NCBI GenBank assembly: GCA_022225965.2
Contig: JAKJXP020000007.1
Coordinates: 124,001 to 188,000, forward strand
Reading direction: 5' to 3'
From: Diatrype stigma
Lineage: Eukaryota > Ascomycota > Sordariomycetes > Xylariales > Diatrypaceae
DNA: 64,000 nt
Position 1 is the stretch's first letter, and the number at the start of each line of letters is the position of its first letter. Position numbers and translations under genes: made by a program. Shown piece by piece: positions 10,476 to 22,005 of the stretch. Under the pieces are notes generated by a model. It saw only the letters and a list, made by a program, of their open reading frames with translations, was not told the DNA's origin and made no database searches.

Positions 10476-12333
10476 TCAACTAGACACTTCTCCACTTTTA
10501 GCCCCTGAGCTCTCACCCACGTCCTTCTTCAGGCCATACTGCGTCTCCAACTTCTTTCGAAGCGCGACCTCGCGTTCGAGAAGGGCTAACAGAACTGCGA
10601 CCCCAGAAAAGGCGACGCTGATTTGGAACACCCGCTGTAGCGCGACCCTGTACACAGCCCGGACCTCGTTCTGCGTCTCCAATGTAAACCGACTGACGAA
10701 CGAAGCTGATGCGTGTTGATATGCGCCGCCACTAGCAAGCTGCTCTTGAACAGCCGGGTCGGATATAGTGCTCACCATCTTGTCTACATAACTATTGAAA
10801 ACGGCAGCCGGGATGGCAACGCCCCAAGTACTCCCAAACGCGCGGACGAAACTCCACGTGGCTGTGGCGGCAGCTTGATCCTCCTCGGCTACAGGGGCCT
10901 GGAAAGCTGGCAAGAGGGTATCGAGAACCATACCGATACCAAGGGCACAGATGCATTGGAAAATTACCCACGCAGCGATATGAGTATCCTCCTTCTGGAG
11001 CGAGAACAAGCCTAAGCCAAGGGTGGCGATAGAGAACCCGGCGAAGTGGATTGGCTTGAACTTACCCCAACGACTCAGAGCAATGGCAGCAATAGCAGCG
11101 CCCGGAATTCCGACCAAAGATTGTGGCAGGAGTGAAACACCTGTCTGGCGAGGAGAGTAGAGGAGCACTGCCTGGAAATATACCGGGAGGAAATATAAAA
11201 ACCAGTAAAACAACGCCGCACTCAGGAACGTATTGACAAGGACAATAAGGGAGGTCCGGTGTGTGAATAGCCGTGGTGGTATAACAGGCTCAGCCGAAAA
11301 GCCGGAGACTTCAAATGCGGCGAAAAGGAGGAAAGCGAGAAATCCTAAGACAAGGGGAACGATTATCTTCCAAGAAGACCATGGATATATTGTCCCAGCA
11401 TACGTGAGTGCGTACAAAATGGCCACCGTACCTGTCGTTAGGATACCATTGCCAATGAAGTCTATACGTCGTAGTTTCTGCGTAAACGACATCTCCTTGT
11501 TGTAGTTTACATGGAGAAACAGGTACATGGTAATCAAAGATGTACCGCCGATAGGCAAATTGATGTAGAAGACCCATCGCCATGTTGTGGAGGTGATGAT
11601 GGCACCACCGATGAAGGGGCCCAATGATGTTCCTATGCCGAAGATGGCCAGGATTATTGCCATGTATTTTCCTCTCTGTCGTAAAGGTATCAGATCGGAC
11701 ACGATGATATCTTGGAGTGCACATTAGTGTATAGTTCGGAAATGAGAGGCACAAAAGCCACTGCCCCAAAGGATCAACAGCGGGTATGACAAGACTCACT
11801 AACTGTTAAAACAATACCTCCTGACCCAACACCTTGTACAGCACGACCTGCGATTAACATGGCTCCGGTACTGGCTCCTCCGCAAATACCGCTACCCAAT
11901 GTGAAGATAGCTATGATGGCCACAAATATCCATCTGCGTCCGAAGACATTGCATAGTTGACCGAGAAGAGGTTGAAACGCAGCGCTGGGGAATAAGAACC
12001 AACGTTAGGATACCAGAATTTGTATAAAAACATGTCTTTCATGAGGTAAAGGCTATGATCAAGAGCGACATACCTACAAACGAAGAAAGCGTTGGTCAGC
12101 CAAACATAGTTGGCCCCAAGTTCGAGGTCCGTTAGGATTGCGGGAGCCGATGTCGTTACGACAGTATGCTCCAATGCTGCTAGCAAGGTAGTGATCCCTA
12201 AGCCTATGATGATGGCCCAAAAGCGAAAGCCACGCTCGAAATCAGGAGGGTCCTCTCCAAGTTGAGCAGTGGTGCCGCCGCGATCCTCTAGCGCTGAGGA
12301 TGTCGAACCCTCCGTCTTAGCTGCACGTTCCAT
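10476..12333 (-). CDS. MFS drug:H+ antiporter-type transporter (14-TM, DHA2-like)
   Basis: Join complement(10476..11710, 11800..11984, 12074..12333), 559 residues. Introns are 89 bp each and frame-consistent. A cytosolic N-terminal tail leads to TM1 with LLAALEHTVVTTSAPAI. After splicing, motif A reads GQLCNVFGRRWIF between TM2 and TM3, and the next region gives AGRAVQGVGSGGIVL and NIIVSDLIPLRQRGKY, all typical of the DHA2/14-spanner family. Later hydrophobic segments include LGPFIGGAIITSTTWRWVFY. Proteins of this family sit in the plasma membrane and export metabolites by proton antiport. Clustered with a PKS-NRPS, it most likely exports the product and protects the producer. The start at 12333 is the first Met of the exon. 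Confidence 0.88.
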
Positions 12334-12479
12334 ATCCCTTGAGCACTATACAGATACAGAAATAGAAGCGCTGAATTCAATCGAAGGAGAGAGGTAGGTT
12401 GAGATATGAACAAGTCACGGTGTTCTGCTTAGGGGAAGGGGGGGGGGGGGGGGGGGGGGGGTTGAAAAANNNNNNNNNN

Positions 12480-12572
<93 letters not shown>

Positions 12573-13965
12573 TACCTCGTTGACCCTTTCCTGCTTTTGT
12601 CTACAACTCTGTGTTTGGACGGGACCTAGGACTTAGCTAAAGTGATGCTCTGTAGCCGAATGCTACATAATGAACTACCTAGGTATCATGTTATCAACAG
12701 TGCCGCTTGTTTCAGGGGGGCATGACGAGTACCTCCTACCTTTACCATGTCCTAGCCTTGCTGCCTCGCTCTCTAATGCGGTGAGCAGCAAGGTGGCTGC
12801 AGACCTTCACGATTCAAACCAGTTGGTACGCCATACCATGGCAAATACAGTAAACATAGAACTTGTTGGTACTGTTCCGCATATGGTGAGTATGTGATCC
12901 ATGCATAGCAGTCCATTTATGACCGACTTGTGGTGGTATGATACTACCAACAACAGACGCAAGGGATGTAACGCACATTTGAGATCTGCATGGGATTAAA
13001 CAACTGTTGGGTCTCGAAGACAAACCGAACCCTGCATGGGTCGTTTGATGCATACATGCATCCCTGCTATGTGATCGATAGTGGTACTGTACTATTCGGC
13101 TAATCAGAAGACAAGATACCTTCATACTCTTCTAAGGTCGGAGTTGTTGTACTGCACCTGGGCCTTGGTATTTAGCCCTTCTTCGGATAGCCTGCCTAGA
13201 ACCCCTGGTATATCCGATTACACAGCTCCAAGTAGACGGCTTTGGCTCTTACTAAATCTATTCCGAGCGCCGAAATCCCATGACATCACTTGGTTACTAC
13301 AAGAGGTAGGCTGGATAGTGCAAACGGCAGGCTACCTTGGCAAGCAGCATCTATGGCTCGCCGGATCAGATTGTGTAAAACAGGCAATGTGCTCCCGTGA
13401 ATCTACTTCACTACATGTCTGGTTGTAACTGAGATAGTACTGGGTACAGCAGTCATGGTGTCCCCATATGACCAATACATGGAATGTAAGAGGCTGGCAC
13501 AGCCAGCCTCGCCCACGTCTTCGGTCTTAGATAGGATGCATTTGGCAACACCGGTCCCATCCTAGAGCCGCTCGACCCCTTGCTACTAGAAAAAGCGTCA
13601 GTAACTTGTCTACGCACCTAAGATTTCCGGGATTTGCACCGTATGGTACACGTATCATCGGCAGCTTCTCACCAAATGTTATGCTGGGGATATGTATTAC
13701 GAATAATTTATTAAGAGTAACTATAGAAGACGCCCGTAATCGGCTCTTCCCCAATGAACTCATTATGAAACCCCGAGTTATAAATCGGAAGAAGAGCATG
13801 CACTATATCAAGTATTCCCACCGTATAAAGCCGTTAAGATAGTGTATGGCAAGATTATGAAGAAAGAAAGAAAGAAAGAAATACATCCTTGTGAGGTTCC
13901 TTCTCAAGTAGATGCCAGCGCATAACACGGAACTTCTCTTACAACTAGTTGATATACTAGTCTTA
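12334..13965. other. intergenic containing an assembly gap
   Basis: About 1.6 kb between two minus-strand genes. It holds the MFS promoter, the poly-G/N/poly-C gap, and about 1.3 kb without recognisable genes. Frames at 13081-13428 and 13527-13799 have no family features. An AAAG microsatellite lies at about 13858-13880. Confidence 0.55.
12438..12572. other. assembly gap flanked by poly-G (24) and poly-C (93)
   Basis: A G run at 12438-12461 is followed by a few bases, ten N at 12470-12479, and a C run at 12480-12572. The pattern is typical of a scaffold join or homopolymer sequencing artefact. True length and order across this point are unknown, so linkage of the MFS and ER relic to the rest of the cluster depends on scaffold correctness. 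Confidence 0.95.
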
Positions 13966-15962
13966 TCACAGAGCATTCCTCTCAACCAGCGTGAATCTAA
14001 CCCAGAGGTCAGGTCTGTACCACATAGCGTGAACCCTGAAGTCTTTATTGAAGTCTTTGTCCAGACCTCGGGTACCTTCAAGATCGAATGTCCATAGGAC
14101 TTTCGCAAGGAATAGTTTCGTCTGCCGCCAGGCAATGTCCCGACCAGTACACATACGAGGTCCTATTCCAAATGGGTAGAAACTCGTGAGATTATCATCA
14201 GCGTAGCGCGAATCATACTCAGGGTGATCGGATGGGAGCCAGCGCTGTGGGCGGAAATCGGTAGGGTCGCAGAAGTAACGAGGATTTCGGGCAGCAGTGA
14301 AGGAGCTAATTTGGCACACGACCTATGCTGGTTAGCCCGTGGAGATGAGAGGAAAGGAGGTAGATGATATAATATACTTACTCCTTTTGGAACATAGACA
14401 CCATCTACGTTGGCACCGGGACTGATTCGCGGGAGGCCAGTGATCGTTGTGACATGTACACGAAGGGTTTCTTGAACGCAAGCATGGAGAAATTTCAGGT
14501 CAACAAGGGCATCGGAGTTGATATCGTCATAGTGCTGGAAAGCTCCCCGGATTTCTTTGACAAGCTTTGCATATATCTTCGGCTCCTTCAGTAGGAAGAA
14601 TATGGCCGAGTTTAGGGTGATTTGAATTGGATCATAGCCAGCAATGAATAACTGGAACGCGACCTGCTCTAGATGGATTTTCTCCTTCTTGGTTGTAGGG
14701 GGATTGGCATCCGGGGGCAGCATGAAATCTACATAGTCAGGGTGCTTTGTTTTCCCTCGATTGTCGATACGCCTTTGAACTTCTTCGCTGTTGAGCTTCA
14801 AGACTTTCGGAAACGCCCGCAGGACCTTGGGAGATATAAAGAAAATGGAAAAAATGCTCAGAAGGGGGAATTTTTTCGACACGTGAGACACGGTTCCGAA
14901 AAAGTTGCTGCCAAGAAACATTTCCAGGAGTTCTGAGCGCTTGCCTACATGGGATATCAATGAATTAGCAAACAGGAGACTCGACTTGAGGCTCATACAG
15001 GTTTATCCTACCATCTCTCATGTGATGCATTTCACGATTATATGCTAGGTCAGTTGATAGATCCATGGCAAACCACCTCATCCACTACGAACAAGGTATA
15101 TCAGTGTACGTAATCTTTTCAGTGGAGATAAATTTGGTGACTTGCCTCGTTGATATCAACCCCATCGCCCTTGCACCCGAGCTCCTTCATTTTGGCTATG
15201 AAGAGGTCGATATACTTGTGCACGGTAGGTTCCTTGGACTTGATGGCCTTATTACTGAAGGCTGGGAAGAGCTTCTTAGCTACCTCGCGTCTTTTTGCGG
15301 GATCTGATTCCCATATGAAACCCTTATCACCCACTCCGAAGTCCATGAGGTCGGTCTTCAAGAATGTTTCGTGGCCCTTCACGGCTGAGTTGTAAATGTC
15401 TGGAAAGTAAATCGATTAGTACTATCGGCTACGAAGCTCCTTTGGGACGCCGCTGCTCACCAAGTGTTGCTTCCGGTGTCATAAAAGCTATCTCGTTCGG
15501 AGCGACACGAACGACGTTTCCTGACCCCCCATCAATATTATGACCAAATATGTGGGGAGGTAACGTATATATCTATTACCGTATGTTTTCATCATGCTCT
15601 CAACAGCCCACGGCCATCTTCCCCGAATCCTAAGCCACGTTAGCAAACCAGGGAACTTTCCTAGAGCGGCGGGTAGTCTCTCAACTCACCAGTGGTAGGC
15701 GAAAGGGATGTTGGAGATGGCCGCAAACCTAGGCCCTGGAAACTTAGCAGCGGGGTGGAAGTGAAGCAGGTAGATGCAGCGCGTAACCACATAGACGATA
15801 ATCTACAACGTGTTAACAGCGAAGTTTTTGGAACATACAACGCTGGCAAGAGACCGGCGAGGAAGGTGAGAAACTTACGCTTGAAGTAGCCAAGGAAACC
15901 CAATGGGTCACTATCGTGCCCTTGAGAGATTCAAGAGAGGAGGCTAGGCTTAGCTCAGTCAT
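13966..15962 (-). CDS. cytochrome P450 (CYP65-like), cluster monooxygenase 1
   Basis: Join complement(13966..14322, 14382..14944, 15012..15084, 15146..15399, 15461..15520, 15580..15629, 15690..15802, 15879..15962), 517 residues, eight exons in continuous frame. A short N-terminal segment and hydrophobic anchor (IIVYVVTRCIYLLHF) are followed by the proline hinge KFPGPRFAAI. Helix K gives QETLR (ExxR), the PERF-like region is FRPQRW, and the heme loop is FYPFGIGPRMCTG with Cys457 as iron ligand. The I-helix reads AGYDP at about 313-317, so the usual Thr after the acid is Pro. Overall sequence resembles the isotrichodermin C-15 hydroxylase (CYP65) type. It is ER-bound and would hydroxylate or oxidise the cluster product. 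The intron after residue 187 uses a GC donor (GAG|GCAAGT). Confidence 0.88.
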
Positions 15963-17290
15963 GGTGAGTTAACAGCTCAAACGTCGAAGTCAGTTGCGTG
16001 ATATCAGCAGCACAGTCAGTTTTCTACAATCAGGTATTTTGAAATATGAAGATGACTTGGTCATGTAGAGGATGTAAATGAGTGAGTTGATTGAAAATAA
16101 GTAGGGGCCGTTCTACGTTGATGACATCCGGGAGGCACTGAGAGACGTGCCACCTGCTTAGGTGGGGGCCGCCAATCATGAGAAGACGGGTTTCTGCTAC
16201 TACGTAGTATATGATCATCCAACAACGATGTGTCTCATAGCCAGGCTATGCCTCGTGGCCCTTGTTTGTCTACATACTTTATGTATGTTGGTAATACCAC
16301 ATAGTCTCATTGGATACGCCGATGTTGTATTGCATCTTTTGGGCGGCAGCTCCATGGCCAATCAGATTTCTACACGGACTGGGCCTCATTACCCGACCCG
16401 TAGCATCCATTTGAGCTAAAATGCGACCTCAGCGGCAGATCAGACAGGGGAAGTCGGCGCTAGACCGCAAAGTAATAGGCCCAGCAGAGTCTACACTGCC
16501 CCTATGCTTTGTCCTCTTCGAACTCAAGTACATACCTGCTTGAATTAGTGACTACTTAGAAGTCCTACTGCTACATTTCTGTTGGTAGTTGTATGCATTG
16601 AACTCGCCTTTCGGATGCTGTCGCACAGAAAAAGATCGATTACAACACGACTCGGAGGAAGACATACTATCATACAGAAGGAATCGATCCCTCGTCTAGG
16701 GGACGGAAGAACTCTAGTCTACAATGTGCACCAAGACGTTAGGTGCCGATTGTCAGATATAAGGAGTGATTATTAATCATTGATGTGTGCATTGTTGTTG
16801 TTGCGAAGCGTGCATGCTTCGGCTGTTGTTTTTACTAAGTGGCTAAAACACGTGATAATTGGGTCTAGCGTGCTATAACACGCTTCCGGGGGGAACCCCT
16901 ATTGCTGGATACTAGGTGTGTTATAACACACCTAGAATGCTCTCTCATTTGACACCGAACGGTGTATTATGTAACCCCAGCTCTCTTGTCTAGCTCTATA
17001 TCGGCACAGAAGCTGAATTTTATGTTGCTACGTTGAAGGGAATATGTTTCCGGTTTAATAACCTTATAGGAAATTCGATTTTCCTATCCAAACAGCTTCG
17101 GGTTGACACACAGAGAAGATATGCTAGAATAACCTATGGATCTGAAGTGGAACTGACGAATGCCCCAAACTCAACTCATACATCGCATCGACAGGAACTT
17201 CAGACTTAGTGAAAGAATAACCTAATCACTTATTGATGGTCCCAGACAAGGTTTTTAAAGAGCATGGCTTGCACAGCATCGATGCCAGGA
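15963..17290. other. intergenic with a cluster of hairpin sequences
   Basis: About 1.3 kb between the P450 and the rhodopsin-like gene. No gene is seen. Frames at 16162-16419 and 16582-16776 have no domain or splice support. The distinctive content is a series of short inverted repeats from 16805 to 16965 (separate entry). A TACTACGTAGTA palindrome lies at about 16198. Confidence 0.55.
16805..16965. repeat. run of short inverted repeats including a 24-bp perfect palindrome
   Basis: Inverted repeats follow each other. At 16805-16820 arms GAAGC/GCTTC. At 16867-16884 arms AGCGTG/CACGCT around CTATAA. Near 16889 arms GGGG/CCCC. At 16912-16935 the perfect palindrome CTAGGTGTG..CACACCTAG, centred on TTATAA. 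At 16952-16965 arms ACACCG/CGGTGT around AA. Two of them share the core GTG(T/C)TATAACAC. They lie upstream of the P450 start and downstream of the rhodopsin-like gene. Confidence 0.75.
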
Positions 17291-18654
17291 TCAGACCAAG
17301 TCAACATTCTGTCGAATGCTTATTGTCTTCAGTTGATATCCTGCATCGTTCAACGAAGCTGTCTTGTCATGGCTAGCACTGGCCTCAGACCAGGCAAGCC
17401 CTCTTTGACTAGACCCCGCCTCAATTTCATGCCACGCCCCCCTCGGCTGGTTGCCGTCTCGAAGATTTGTCTGGTTCTGGGGTAAAGATGAGGTCGAAGG
17501 TTTAGGTGTAACCGACTTTGATGACCGAGGCCACGAACGAATGTTGGTTGTAACCTGCGACAGAAGATGGCCGAAGAAGTTATCCGTGGGTAGAATAGAC
17601 TTATACGTCGGCGCAGAGCAACAAACAATGCTGAATGTCATCTGCACGATCGACCAAACGCCGGTTGTGAAGTTGATTACTTCAAAGCATCACGCCATTT
17701 CGTTAGTTATCATCAACTGCTTATATGGTAGTGAACCCTTGACTTACCTCCACTACTTGTATACGACTCGCCTATCTTCACGAATCCAATAACACCGGCT
17801 CTTTGCATATGTTAGCAGTGGATCATGGAATGGTCATTAAACCATAGGGGCAATAGGGACCCACAAGCCTCCCAAGGCAAAAATGAAGTTCAGTTTCCAC
17901 TTTGTTGCCCTCCCTATTCGGAGTCCCCGAATCATCCAGAGTGCAAGAACCACCATCGAAAGATCAACAAACGAGTTCACACTCTCGCCACCGGCCACAG
18001 TTGCTAAGTAGTTGAGGCATGTCCCCGACTGTGAAAAGTCCCAAGCTTTACTGATTGGGCGACAGCTGAAAAGAAAGATAGGCAAAACCATGACACAGTA
18101 GGCTACGTGGATAGCGCCTATGGCATAGATCCAACGAACATAAACCCGGTTGATCCCGAAGATACGGAGATACAGAAATAGGATGCTGAACTTGGAAAAG
18201 AACTGGTTGACGGCAAAGAGAGGGGATGTGCCGTAGACACACTACACGCCAGTCAGTGGACATACCCCCCATAGAATCATGATAATGAAAAGAGGCCATG
18301 ACAATGAATTTGTGATGTTTACCTTTCCTACGAACAACAGTTCTTCGGGCGCTAGCTGGAGCGGGCTCCTACCCTTTAGAGTGGTAAGAACTACAAGCAA
18401 TCGTTAGCACTAGTGATCAAGCATCCAAACACAGAACCATGTTGGGCCAAACACTTACTCACTAGAGTCATAGAGATGTAAACCAAGTGGATAATAGTGG
18501 CAGCGAGAGCACTCCAATCCTCACGGGAGAATTTTCGAAAGGTGCGCCTCGAAGCATAGAAGCGGAAACCTGTTGCCAAAATACATATTGGCGATGTTAT
18601 GATGCACAATACGAACAGTGCGCCAGTCACGGAATCATTGAAAAACCGCGACAT
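17291..18654 (-). CDS. rhodopsin-like (PTH11/SAT4-type) 7-TM membrane protein
   Basis: Join complement(17291..17679, 17748..17800, 17865..18241, 18323..18390, 18459..18654), 360 residues. The ATG at 18654 gives MSRFFNDSVTGALF. Hydrophobic helices are interrupted by family-typical loops: FSREDW after TM1 (the usual DD/ED position), FSKFSILFLYLRIF in TM3, SCRPISKAWD with GTCLNY in the long extracellular loop, and NSFVDLSMVVLALW before TM6. The splice at 17865/17800 gives ALGGLAGVIGFVK, matching the family's last helices. The C-terminal tail (about 110 residues) is polar and Ser-rich. Fungal members of this superfamily are orphan membrane proteins, some acting as receptors (Pth11). They are often found in biosynthetic clusters without a known enzymatic role. 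Function here is not known. Confidence 0.8.
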
Positions 18655-19738
18655 TATCACGGTAGTGGGGTTTGATGGGGAGTCGTGTGTTTTCCAGGCG
18701 ATCTAGTTGGAAGGAGATGGATAGATCAATGAGATCCAAAAACACAAAACAGAGAGACTGGAAAAGCCCGTTATCATACAATGGCAGGCGCAGCATAAAC
18801 TAGGTACAAGAAGAAGTATCACATTAGGGGTTAGAAGATAAGAAACCAACTGCATATATAATGAGACGTGGTGCCGCCGGGTGAACTTGGTGAAAGGGGC
18901 ATAGATTCTTGGCGACACAAGACTTCAGTGACCAGGTAGAGTTACAACATCATTCCACTTGCCGTTTCATAGCAAACGAAATAATGGTCGTGGCGGATGC
19001 GAAGGATGTAAACTGCACTGTGACTTTTGAACTTTGGTTCGTTCGAGAATACGGCTCTTTACGCACCCGGTGAAAAAGATCCCCGCCCTTTGGAGTCTGG
19101 ACCAACCAATACTAGGTAGAGACGAAGATCCCGCGATCATCTCTTACTGTTTGATACTACGTTGATATTTATGTTGGCATGTGGCTGCAGCTTTGTCCCA
19201 ACAGCAATTCGTGTGTGGCCACAAGATACTACTAACGAGTGCTAACAAGACTCGATATTATTGGTTTGATATCTCTTAGCGACAAATGCTACGGTTACGA
19301 TGGCGAAGGATTCAAAGCCGCCGTTATGCAATGCCACTGCGTAGTAAGATTCAAGCTCGTTGGCATCCAACTTACATATAACTTTGCGGTGCAACAACAC
19401 TTTTGCTTAGCTGGCTAAATGCCTCATCCAATCTCAACGGACACAAGAGAAGGTTGGAGGGGCCGAGGGGCGGCCCGGATGAAGCGGGGCAGACCTTAAT
19501 TGGAAAGTGTTATATCTCGTAGAACCTGACGGTTGGAAGTTGGAACTGGTGGGTTTGTATCATGTATTCGATACATACCATTGTAAATCATCTTAAGTAT
19601 TTACTACGTAGTAAGTCATTGATGCTTTTCAAGAGACGCCCGCAGTTTTGGATGGTGATCGACTTACCTAGATCGCGCCAAGGTGTTAGCTGCACCTAGG
19701 CAGGTCAGATCATTGACAGCGACGATCTGAAGAAGGCG
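18655..19738. other. intergenic 5' of the rhodopsin-like gene
   Basis: About 1.1 kb up to the target-site duplication of the LTR element. It should hold the promoter of the minus-strand rhodopsin-like gene. A TTACTACGTAGTAA palindrome lies at about 19600. No gene or RNA was recognised. Confidence 0.55.
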
Positions 19739-19743
19739 AGGTT

Positions 19744-19905
19744 TGTTAGTTTTTGTGTGGGATTAGAGTGCCAGGGCAACCTTTCGTATTAATAACAGTC
19801 TGAAACCTGACCTTTTAGGATTTTAGGAAGCCCAGAAGCCGTACGGACCTGTATTTATACCCCTTACGAGCCCCTATAGGGGTTACGTAACGCCATATCC
19901 TAACA
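19744..19905 (+). repeat. left LTR (162 bp)
   Basis: It starts TGTTAG and ends CTAACA. It contains a hairpin-prone ACCCCTTACGAGCCCC/ATAGGGGTT stretch near its 3' end. It is the better preserved of the two LTRs. Confidence 0.88.
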
Positions 19906-20021
19906 GAGCCCCCTTTTTTTTAGGGTTTTGTTCCCAAAACCAAGGCGCCGGCATAATTCACGATATTTACCAATAGCTTTATCCGTTAATTTTATTTATT
20001 AGCTTTATTTATTAATTTCGT

Positions 20022-20540
20022 CGCAACAATCCAACCGCTTAATCGATACGCCTTTTTTTTTATCCAGCAATTCCATTTATTAATTTTATCCATTAATTCC
20101 ATCCATTTGCTTTATTTAATAATTCCATCCATTAACTTTATTCATTAATTTTATCGCAACGATTTAGCCGTTTAATCGATACGCTTTTTTTTTTATCCAA
20201 CAATTCCATTTATTAACTTTACTTATTAATTCCATTTATTTACTTTATTTAACAATTTCATCCATTAATTCCATTCATTAATTTTATCGTAACGATTTAG
20301 CCGTTTAATTGGTACGCCTTTTTTTCCATCCAGTAATTCCATTTATTAGCTTTATTTATTAACTTTATTCATTAATTCCACGCAGCGGTCCCGATACGTC
20401 CTTTCCATTCCAAAACAGCCCTTTTTTTTTTGGGGTTTTGTTCCAAAACCAAAAAACGCCGGCATTTTATTTTTATCGCAACGATCTAATAGCTTATCCG
20501 TAATTCCATTACTTTATTGCAACGATTTAACGATTTATCC
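20022..20540 (+). repeat. internal tandem array A, about 133-bp units
   Basis: The marker CG(C/T)AAC(A/G)AT..AACCG / TTAGCCG followed by TTTAATCGATACGC and a T-run recurs at about 20022, 20155 and 20288. This is a regular 133-bp spacing, with two more degenerate copies near 20476 and 20515. Between markers are variations of CCATTAATT / TTATTTATT. No coding potential is seen. Confidence 0.75.
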
Positions 20541-20594
20541 GTAATTTTATCCATTAATTTTATCCATTAATTCCATCCATTAATTCCGTCCATT

Positions 20595-21530
20595 AGAATT
20601 TTCGGACGCCATTTATTTATTATAGCGATATAATAATGCGTTCGTAACGATTACGATAATAATTCTAATTCTAGCCATCTTATTTTTTCGGATACCGCGA
20701 TTACGATTATAAAACTGGCCGTTCTATATTTTCGGACGCTATTTATTTAACGTAACGGCATAACAGTTCGTTCGTATCGATTACGACGACGAATAATCTG
20801 GCCATTTTACATTTTCGGATGCCACTTTATTATAACGGCATAATAACGCGCTTGCAACGATTACGATTCGATCCGGCCATCCTATATTCTCGAATGCCGC
20901 AATTACGATTATAATCCTGGCCGTTTTATATTTTCGGACGCCATTTATTCATTACAGCGGCATAACAACGCGTTCGTAACGGTTACGATTCGACTTGGCT
21001 ATTTTATATTTTCGGATGCCACTTTTTAACGCAACGGTATCGCAACTCGCTCGCAATAATTACGATCACGGCTTAGCCGTTTTACGTTTTCAGACGCCAT
21101 TCATTTTTCGTAACGGCCATCCTACATTTTCGGATGCTACTTTAACGCAACGACATATCAACGCGTTCGTAACGATTACGATTACGGCCTGGCCGTTTTA
21201 CGTTTTCGAACGCCATTCATTTTTCGTAACGGCCATCCTATATTTTCGGATACTACTTTAATGCAGCGGCATATTAACGCGCTCGTAACGATTACGATTA
21301 CGGCTTGGCCGTTTTATGTTCTCGGACGCTATCCATTTTTCGCAACGGCCGTCCTACGTTTTCGGACGCCATTTATCCATCGCAGCGGCATAGCAGCCCG
21401 CTCGTAACGGTTACGATCATAACCCGTCCGTAACGATTACGATTCGATTCGGCCATTTTACCTTTTCGGATGCCGCAATTAATTAAACGTTACGTAACGG
21501 TTTTAATTATTTTACTTTTTCGGATGTTAT
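20595..21530 (+). repeat. internal repeat array B, TTTTCGGAYGCC motif, about 15 copies
   Basis: The motif TTTTCGGA(C/T)GCC and close variants occur about fifteen times, at roughly 40- or 80-bp spacing. They alternate with CGTAACGATTACGAT and with AACGGCATAACAACGCG blocks. A second copy of the hairpin GGGTTTTGTTCCAAAACC seen just after the left LTR occurs at about 20440, before this array. Confidence 0.75.
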
Positions 21531-22005
21531 TTATTTATCGTAACGACATAACAATGCATTCGTAACGGTTCCGTTCCGAACTTTTAAAGCAATCGCGATA
21601 TAATATAACTTCAATTATTTAAACAAAAGCGATCTTTTTGACGTTTTTAATCGTAATAACGCATATAACGACGGCATAACTTTAATTATTCGACCGAAAA
21701 ATTTAATTCGTAATAATTCGTATAATTAACGATAATTCCAATTATTTAATAAAAAAATCTAATTCGTAACAACTTATATAACGACGGCGTTACGAACGTT
21801 TAATTTGGTAACAACGAAAATTAAACGCTTTTATTTATTAAAAAGAAATTACTAAAATGGTTACGTTAATAATCGGTCGAAACGAAATAATACGTATAGC
21901 AATAGCGACGACGAAAATACGCAACAAAATAACGGCGACGACGATAATCGTAATTAATTGCCCTAACGCCCTAACGGTTTAACCTTTAATGAAAAGGTTT
22001 TAATT

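Noticed and set aside
12399..12629. Plus-strand frame coding poly-Gly and poly-Pro
   Set aside because: It exists only because of the homopolymer runs and N gap, and is an assembly artefact.
20995..21261. 88-codon frame inside the LTR element
   Set aside because: It is the translation of the TTTTCGGAYGCC repeat units, with no retroelement protein motif.
20595..21530. Regularly spaced repeats considered as a CRISPR-like array
   Set aside because: The units are degenerate, spacing varies, spacers are themselves repeated, and the DNA is eukaryotic and lies between LTRs.
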